This document shows positions 9,727-15,277 of a DNA stretch of 15,277 nucleotides, piece after piece (the first letter of the stretch is position 1; every line of letters begins with the position of its first letter). The translations under genes were made by a program, and so were the position numbers. Source of the DNA: Phytophthora quininea (taxonomy: Eukaryota; Oomycota; Peronosporomycetes; Peronosporales; Peronosporaceae); the NCBI GenBank assembly GCA_011947345.1, contig JAAVTG010000749.1, positions 1 to 15,277 on the forward strand, read 5' to 3'. The notes under the pieces were generated by a model, which was not told the origin of the DNA, did not search any database, and saw only the letters and a program-made list of their open reading frames with translations.

Positions 9727-10603
9727 TCATTTCTTTCTGTACCAGTACATGTTGTGATACTTGCTAGACCATGAAACACGGACACGAATTTCTCGGTTGA
9801 GCTGCCAAACCGAACAAAACTTGCGTTTACAGCTGTCACGATGGCGCCAACATAGCTTGAGAGTGGTGAAAATGTTCAATAATCTTGGTGCGGTCGTCAC
9901 AAAATCTACAACTGCAGCATTAGTGGATGGGTCAAAGACGAGGTTGTTGACAAAACGACCGTGCTCGAAAACATGGCGGTCTTCGTGGTGGCGCGTGCTC
10001 TCCGAACGTCATCTTCGTAGATTGAAATCTTCTGAAGTCTAGAGAACTTGTTCGCCGCACCGCAAATAACGGACTTCGACAGGGAGGCTAGTGAAGCCTG
10101 AGTTTCAACACCAATTGCCATCCCCACTTGTGTCTCTAACGCCACTTGTACAACGATATTCCCAATCCCCGATCCGATGTCCAAAAGTATATCGGTGGAT
10201 TTAAGCGTGGGTAACACCGAGAGAATTGTCGTCACTCCATCTGCAGAAACCTCACCAGGATGGAGATCAGGTGAACTGCAGCTTGAATAAATTTCTTGCC
10301 GTGAAACAAACTGGAAAATTTCAGCTACGGCGCTATGAGCATCTACGGCGTTCATTGGTAATATTTTCGTTCTTTTGAAACCCCATCCATACCATTAGCG
10401 TGAAATCTCCTCGGGAACTGATCCAGATTTGTGCCATATGTCCTCTTCAAAGTCTTCAGCCGACTTTGCAGTTGCCGTTGAGTTTTCCCAGTCGATGCCA
10501 TGCCCCGCCAAACCTCTCTCCAGTTAATCGTACGTCCCTGCTCCACCTGCTCCTTTGCGAGTCGAAAAAGTAAAAGATCTTCGCCATCCGAGAAGTCTCC
10601 CAT
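9727..10603 (-). pseudogene. Myb/SANT-like domain followed by DOT1-like methyltransferase
   Basis: The first frame (10352-10603) starts at an ATG giving 'MGDFSDGEDLLLFRLAKEQV' and continues with 'INWREVWRGM' and 'QRQLQSRLKTLKRTYG', a tryptophan-containing three-helix pattern like Myb/SANT DNA-binding domains. An in-frame ATG 13 codons upstream (10642) is the other possible start. The second frame (9906-10355) overlaps it by four bases (ATGA). It has 'LHPGEVSADGVTTIL', then 'LLDIGSGIGNIVVQVALET', the SAM-binding motif I of DOT1-type (histone H3 lysine 79) methyltransferases, then 'AIGVET'. Near 9950 the reading must shift to continue with 'NNLVFDPSTNAAVVDFV', like the NNF-type motif of DOT1, to a stop at 9727-9729. 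So there are one or two frame breaks. Fused intact, it would be a DNA-binding methyltransferase of about 290 residues. DOT1 identity rests on motifs read by eye. Confidence 0.65.
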
Positions 10604-11351
10604 CCTTCTGTCCAAGCAAAAATGAGAGTACAGAGAACACAAAATAGTTCGTCCACTTGTTAAAAGCCGATGAATTGCTAAAACTGGCAGCTAATTCTTT
10701 GTTGAAGCTGCAAGGAGTCGTGTCGCACGAAGCATCGGGAGGAGCTCGTGCAACAAGCAATTTTCAAAGCTTGAAATGCGCGCCAAGCTCCGCCGCGACG
10801 GTTCGGCAAGTACTTTTCTCGGCTGGGCTCGCTCCGACGATTCGCGATCATGATTGGCGGAATTTAAAAACTCCGTCTCTGATTGGCCATGTCATAACTG
10901 CTCTCAAGGTGGCCCCATGACAAAGTTGCGGGCGGATCGGATCTCATTTTCCAATTTGCGGAGTCCGCCACGCCCCATTCCAGCACCCGTCACGCCGGCT
11001 GCGACAACTCGACACCTGTGCGAAGCTGCCACGATGGCCTCAATGCTGCCCTAAATCCATGATGCCGGCCTCAACGCGGCCCAACGCCACTCGCACGCAG
11101 ATCGTACCGCCCGGCACGCTGACCGACGCCCCATGTCGCCCCATGCTCTGCGATGCTGCCCGGCACGATCCCACCAGTCCACCACGCTGCCCAACGATTC
11201 GTAATGCGGTTCGGCAGGCTGACCAATGACTGTGCTGCTGTTCGCCAGTGCCGAACGCTCCACGATGCTGTCCGGCAGGCTGCTCGACGCTCGTGATGCC
11301 GTCCAGCAGACAACCCAATGCCCGTGCTGCACGTCGCTACGCTACACAAGA

Positions 11352-11365
11352 CCCAATATATTGGG
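11352..11365. repeat. Perfect 14-bp palindrome in right arm
   Basis: CCCAATATATTGGG again, the mirror copy of 8038-8051, unchanged between the arms. Confidence 0.6.
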
Positions 11366-11923
11366 CATCTCTCTGCTCCAAATCCGGGTCCAAGACTGTT
11401 GGCGTTGGCCGTTCCGCAGCCGTGACGCTGCGCTACATTTGCTGTATCAGTGGATGTGTGGTGGCGCACATTCTGCCCGTGGTGCTACGCCCCAAGGACG
11501 TGAAGCATGCGTCTCGATTACCTCGACGCGCGGCCTGTTGATGGGGTGCCGTCTTCCCGGCATGGCTCACCGACTCATGCGAACAGTCACCGACAATGTT
11601 TCTAGTCGCTGCTACCCGCCTATTGAGATCGAAGGCTGCTGGATTTGCTGAGCGGAACGCAATTGAGGACTCTACTTGTCGAAGGAGTGGATTGGGGAAT
11701 TAGATCGGTGGCACAACTTCCGGTGCAAAGCCTCAAGAATGTCTACAGCGTCTACGTTGCTCGAGGACGGGTGAACAGCTCTTTGACTGTAGGAAGTGCC
11801 AAGACATCGAGCTTCGGTGGGCGTAAATGCCGTTAATGACCTCGACACGTGATAATATCTGTAATGAGTTTCGCGTTTACTTTACTGGTTTGAATATTCC
11901 TAAAGCAAGTGCCGACAGCATCG

Positions 11924-12012
11924 CCTGTTTAGGTCTGAATGCCATGCGACCGTATCCCGTTTTGGTCGGAATACCACGACCATATCCCGTTCTTGTCGGA
12001 ATTCCATGCGAC
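11924..12012 (-). repeat. Short tandem repeat in right arm, about 2.8 copies
   Basis: Inverted copy of the 30-32-bp array at 7390-7478, with one substitution noted (GGAATTCC in place of GGCATTCC on the repeat strand). It sits about 400 bp from the outer end, symmetrical with the left array. Confidence 0.7.
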
Positions 12013-12410
12013 CACTTTGCGATATTTGAATTCAATTACAGTGTAACCTATACGTTACTCTTCTATACAAATGTGTATATATTTGGTCCACACTGTGGTT
12101 ACGCTTTTACCCTATTCTACTTGCTCGAAGTTTGCCTTTACAAATACTAAGTACTTGCGGTGGAGTGTGATGTTTTGCTCTCTGTATTTGTTTCAACCGA
12201 TCACTGAATACGATCTGCATGCTTTGTTGCTCTAGTGTGACCACCCCGCTGTTTAGACACAATCTCGGTGGCGTTTTGGTTCTGTCGATGCTCGGTGTTG
12301 GCGAACGCTCGTGATTATGCCTCACTTCAGAGCGAATCAGCGCAGCTCCTAGCACCTTATACATCGCCATCTTCACATCGCTCTAGTGCTCAGCTGACAC
12401 AGTCCGCGCT

Positions 12411-13917
12411 GACCAGACACAGCCCCATAATCCCTGCCTGTGAATCCGGAGCTGATGCCGGACCCGACCGATCTAACTCCTTCACGGACGCATTGTTCAC
12501 GCGGATCTCAGCGCCGCGCACGGCCGCCACCACCACGCGGCAACGAATTTTAACGCCCACGGAGCGGTACCCCGTCCACACACTTGAACTATCCACCTAT
12601 TTCCTAAACAGGCCTCAATCACAAAAACGACACCGCCGTCGCCTCGTTCTCCACACTCGTTCATATTATCGCGTTGAGTGCTGAGGTCTTAACATCACAT
12701 CTCCACTACACCTCGCGCGATGACACCGAGTCCACCCGTGTGACGATCATCACGCGCTCAATCAGTCCAAGTGAGGCACCAGCGACATGCCTTTGGCTTT
12801 GGCGAGTCATATGCCGTTGGGACAGACGTTGGTGCAGTGGTCTCCGTTGCCGATGGGGCGGTCGTGGATGGAGCGGTGATAGACGGAGTTTCCTGCGATG
12901 TCGAAACTTCATTAGCAATTGCGTCCCCTTCTAAGCTTGCTCGAACGTGTCCGCGATCGTGTTGCCACCGTCGCACTCGGTGCCAAAGTGCCGCTGTACG
13001 TGTATGACGTGACAAACGTGAAGTCCATGCCGAGAATGTTTACTCAGTGCCACACTTGAGACCAAGGCTTCAGTTGCTACGACTGCAACCCCGACTGCCA
13101 CAACTGCGCCGCCCAGTTGCAACACCAGAAAGGAATTTGCTATGCCATCGCTGCCTTGATGCGACCGGGTTGTTCTGTCTAAAAGCTACTGCGTGATATT
13201 CTCAGTTCACGCGAAGGTACTCGTTCGCAGGCGAACTCAACAATTTTGTGACACCAAAGCATCGGCATAGAATGCTAACGCTTCATCAGACGACACGATG
13301 CTTCTTGTGCAACAAGGCGGCAATCTTTTTATTCTCTATCCGACGCATTTGCTCCAGCGATCTACCAGTTTGGTCCAAGTACGCTGCGAAGAAGACGATG
13401 GCTGGCAGTGAGAGGTGCCACCTTGCAACACCGAATGCTGCACTCGCTGTCTATCGGCATCTGGGTATGTTTTCTTGCACCATGGTCGCGGCAGTCGTTC
13501 AGCACGTCGTCGCATTGCATTGACAGCCTGACAATCTCCACCGGAAGTGCTGTTTACGTGGCGGCGTTGGCGCCGGATCAATGCACGGGCTGGAGCGGAA
13601 GTGCTCGTTCTTCTTTACTTGCACGATGACCAGCAGGCGACTTAAACTAGTAACGCCCGGAGTGTTCTGGCCCTCACCACCACCGCAAGTGCTGCCATTA
13701 CCCCAAGCCGAAGATACCAGTATAAGCGATCACGTCGCAGCCGACACTTTTCGCGTCGTTGCCATTGACAAATTGGACCCGCAGCAGTAGGCCATCGAGC
13801 TGTCTGCGCCGAGGCGTTCGCATCTACCACGCCTTCGTATCATGGATGTCGCTCCTCGAGCGGCCGCTAACACCGAGGAACAGACACTTTGTGCCCGTGG
13901 CGTCTCCAATAAGTTGC
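12411..13917. other. Region with no supported gene
   Basis: No known domain is visible in any frame. Three stretches are mildly coding-like. A minus frame at 12758-13015 has a Ser/Thr/Pro-rich run ('TPSITAPSTTAPSATETTAP') like the low-complexity tails of secreted oomycete proteins. A plus frame near 13066-13180 has a cysteine cluster ('CYDCNPDCHNCAAQ') but is open for under 45 codons. A minus frame at 12390-12596 ends inside the right arm. The Lon reading frame also runs on from 13917 to 13730 without Lon-like residues. Decayed or captured fragments are likely. Confidence 0.4.
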
Positions 13918-14711
13918 ATTCACCAACGTAAGTCTTGCGGTGGCCTCGGATCTCCGACTCGTCGTGGACTCCGCCAAGTGCAACCCGCTCTAAATTGCGG
14001 TTGGTGGCCGCAGCAATGGATCTCCCTAACGACGTTTTACCGACACCAGGAGGTCCTACAAGACACGGAATAGGCCCACGCATGTCTCGTTTAAGACTGC
14101 GGACGGCAATGTACTCTGGGATGCGCTTATTGACCTTGTCTAGGCCGTAGTTGTCCGCGTCGAGCTGTTTGCGCACGCGTTCCACCAAAAGCGAGTCGGC
14201 CGTGGACTTGTTCCATGGCAGCTCTGAGAAGAACTCGAGGTAGTTGTGGAGAATGCCGTACTCTGGTTGCATAGCCGTTATGCCGTTCAGACGCCGCAGC
14301 TCGCGCTGCGCGACCTGGCAGCTTTGGGTTCCAGTTTCAGCGCATTCAGTCGCTCTTCCAGCAGACTGATCTCGCTGGCATTTCTCCTCCAGCGCCATCT
14401 TCAACCTCGCCCAGCTCCTTCTTAATGGCTTCTAGCTGTCGCGGCAAGAACTCCTTCCTCGTGCCTTCCAGCTTGTCTTGCACCTCGCTTTGGATCTTGC
14501 GTTGCGGTTTGGACTTCTCCGTCTCCTGTTCTAGCAGCGCCATTGCGCGCTCACAACGGAGGGCCACAGGCACCGCCTCCACCACTTGCTGCTTCCCGGC
14601 CACAGCTACGTTCAAATAGGACACGACCACGTCCGCCAGCTCTCCAGCTGACGAGTTGCCAATGGCATCCACCAGTTTGTTGCTGCGTCGTAGCAATGGT
14701 GCACTCTTGGA
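13918..14711 (-). pseudogene. Lon protease fragment (N-terminal coiled coil and AAA+ start)
   Basis: Read on minus, this begins just after the dynein piece with 'NKLVDAIGNSSAGELADVVV', then 'KQQVVEAVPVALRCERAMAL', 'KEFLPRQLEAIKKELGEVED' and 'MALEEKCQRD', the helical region before the Lon ATPase. It continues with 'PEYGILHNYLEFFSELPW', 'LDADNYGLDKVNKRIPEYIA' and the Walker A box 'LVGPPGVGKTSLG' (about 14057-14019), followed by 'LGGVHDESEIRGHRKTYVG'. A frame change is needed near 14395 between the coiled coil and the AAA+ part. Lon similarity stops after 'TYVG' near 13920, before Walker B. The rest of the ATPase and the Ser-Lys protease domain are absent, so this cannot be a working Lon. No introns are seen. 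Confidence 0.85.
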
Positions 14712-15277
14712 CGTCTCGTAGAACTGAACAACTTTCATCTTAAACTCCGGCTTGCACTCAAGCGGGATATTCTCGTCCGGGACAATGCTAATGCCGCGTT
14801 CACAGGTCTCATCGATATGGCGAAGTAGAGCGCCATGATCCGGAAGTGGCAGGAGCACATCGGGAATAAATCCGAAGTAATTCCTCGGAACAGTGGCAGA
14901 TCGTCAGACGTAAATTTAGGGAGATTCAGATCTTGAACAGACCGCAACACAATTTTATCTTCCGTCCAAAAAGGATCATTGCCGAGTTGCTGACGCAGCG
15001 CACCAGTGGCGACAAGGATGGAATTGACCGCACGCATACTGTAATCGTAGTGCTTCTGCGACGAAAGTTGTTCAGAAGCTAACTGCCGCACTTGAGTGAG
15101 TTTCCTGGCGTTGCTTCGAGCCTGCGCAAAACCAAATGAGTAGAGTCCAATTTCGGAAATCAAGGCGTGTCGACACCATCATGGCACACGGTCTAAACAA
15201 CGCCTTTAACTTATCAGGTAGCTCGGCTCGTCCGCCGTACCGGGGTTCATCGTGATGAACACGTTGGCGCTGGCATT
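14712..15277 (-). pseudogene. Dynein heavy chain fragment (AAA1 end to AAA2 start)
   Basis: At the window edge the minus strand gives 'NVFITMNPG', then in a shifted frame 'RAELPDKLKALFRPCAMMV', then in another 'ALISEIGLYSFGFAQARS', 'LASEQLSSQKHYDYSMRAV', 'LNLPKFTSDDLPLFRGI' and finally 'LLPLPDHGALLRHIDETC' and 'KMKVVQFYET'. This is the characteristic order of the dynein motor between the AAA1 sensor region and the AAA2 P-loop. The frame breaks at about 15245, 15165 and 14880. The AAA2 P-loop that should follow 'FYET' is replaced by Lon sequence. The fragment continues off the end of the window, so its upstream extent is unknown. Confidence 0.85.

Larger units (their letters stand above)
6991..12410. 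mobile_element. Long inverted-repeat element with SANT/DOT1-like cargo
   Basis: Two arms of about 1.73 kb in opposite orientation flank a 1,952-bp centre. In the inner part, paired positions sum to 19403 without any indel; at the outer edge the sum is 19401, so only about two net single-base indels separate the arms. The centre holds a minus-strand SANT-like plus DOT1-like gene remnant. No transposase, integrase or Rep/helicase is seen inside, so if this is an element it is non-autonomous or uses an unknown enzyme. The bases just outside the arms (GTGGAAGT before 6991, GACCAGAC after 12410) do not form a target-site duplication. The alternatives are an inverted segmental duplication and a foldback-type element. 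Confidence 0.6.
10678..12410 (-). repeat. Right arm of the long inverted repeat
   Basis: This is the reverse complement of 6991-8725. The inner edge CTAAAACTGGCAGC lies 75 bp upstream of the ATG (10603) of the SANT-like frame, so the end of this arm probably holds that gene's promoter. The outer edge ends ...CAGTCCGCGCT, after which similarity to the left flank stops. Substitutions against the left arm include 11444 (T for C), 11780 and several within 12310-12390. Confidence 0.9.

Noticed and set aside
12758..13015. Ser/Thr/Pro-rich minus frame as a secreted elicitin-like tail
   Set aside because: No signal peptide and no conserved six-cysteine elicitin domain precede it; composition alone is not enough.
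13640..13670. Helitron-like 3' end (CTAGT on the minus strand near 13656) as an explanation for the captured dynein-Lon pieces
   Set aside because: No convincing GC-rich hairpin precedes it and no Rep/helicase is in the window, so CTAGT alone is chance-level.
1..15277. tRNA, rRNA or CRISPR array
   Set aside because: No cloverleaf-like A/B-box pair, no rRNA-like sequence and no regularly spaced direct repeats with unique spacers were seen on either strand.

Overview
The window is eukaryotic and looks like transposon-rich, gene-poor DNA from an oomycete (Phytophthora or a relative). Four things point that way: the style of the PiggyBac-like transposase, with an N-terminal region around 'ALRKDGW'; a reverse transcriptase with a WVDDH box; short introns of about 47-61 nt with GTANGT/GTGAGT donors and CTAAC branch sites; and a SANT-like plus DOT1-like methyltransferase pair. 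The organism call is inference from family style; nothing here was searched.

Layout. Positions 1-1336 (minus) hold the 3' part of a broken retroelement: reverse transcriptase (RT) then RNase H. Positions 1575-2413 (minus) hold an unrecognised coding remnant that may be the element's upstream part. Positions 2449-3107 (minus) contain a small four-exon gene model with all introns in phase 0 and no recognised function. Positions 3195-6821 (plus) are a full-length but frameshifted PiggyBac-like transposase, with an N-terminal domain, a cysteine/basic region, the DDE core with its three aspartates, and a C-terminal zinc ribbon. Positions 6991-12410 are a 5.4 kb inverted-repeat structure: two 1.73 kb arms (6991-8725 and 10678-12410), collinear to within about two net single-base indels, around a 1.95 kb centre. 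That centre carries, on the minus strand, a Myb/SANT-like domain followed by a DOT1-like SAM-dependent methyltransferase. Positions 12411-13917 have no gene I can support. Positions 13918-15277 (minus) are a chimera: a dynein heavy chain AAA1/AAA2 fragment runs in frame into a Lon protease fragment.

How the parts relate. Nothing here forms an ordinary pathway. The retroelement, the PiggyBac copy and the dynein-Lon chimera are broken by frameshifts. The most unusual object is the 5.4 kb inverted-repeat structure with its methyltransferase cargo, which may be a transposable element of unassigned type that has captured a chromatin-modifying gene. The start of the cargo gene lies only about 75 bp from the inner edge of the right arm, so the arm probably supplies its promoter.
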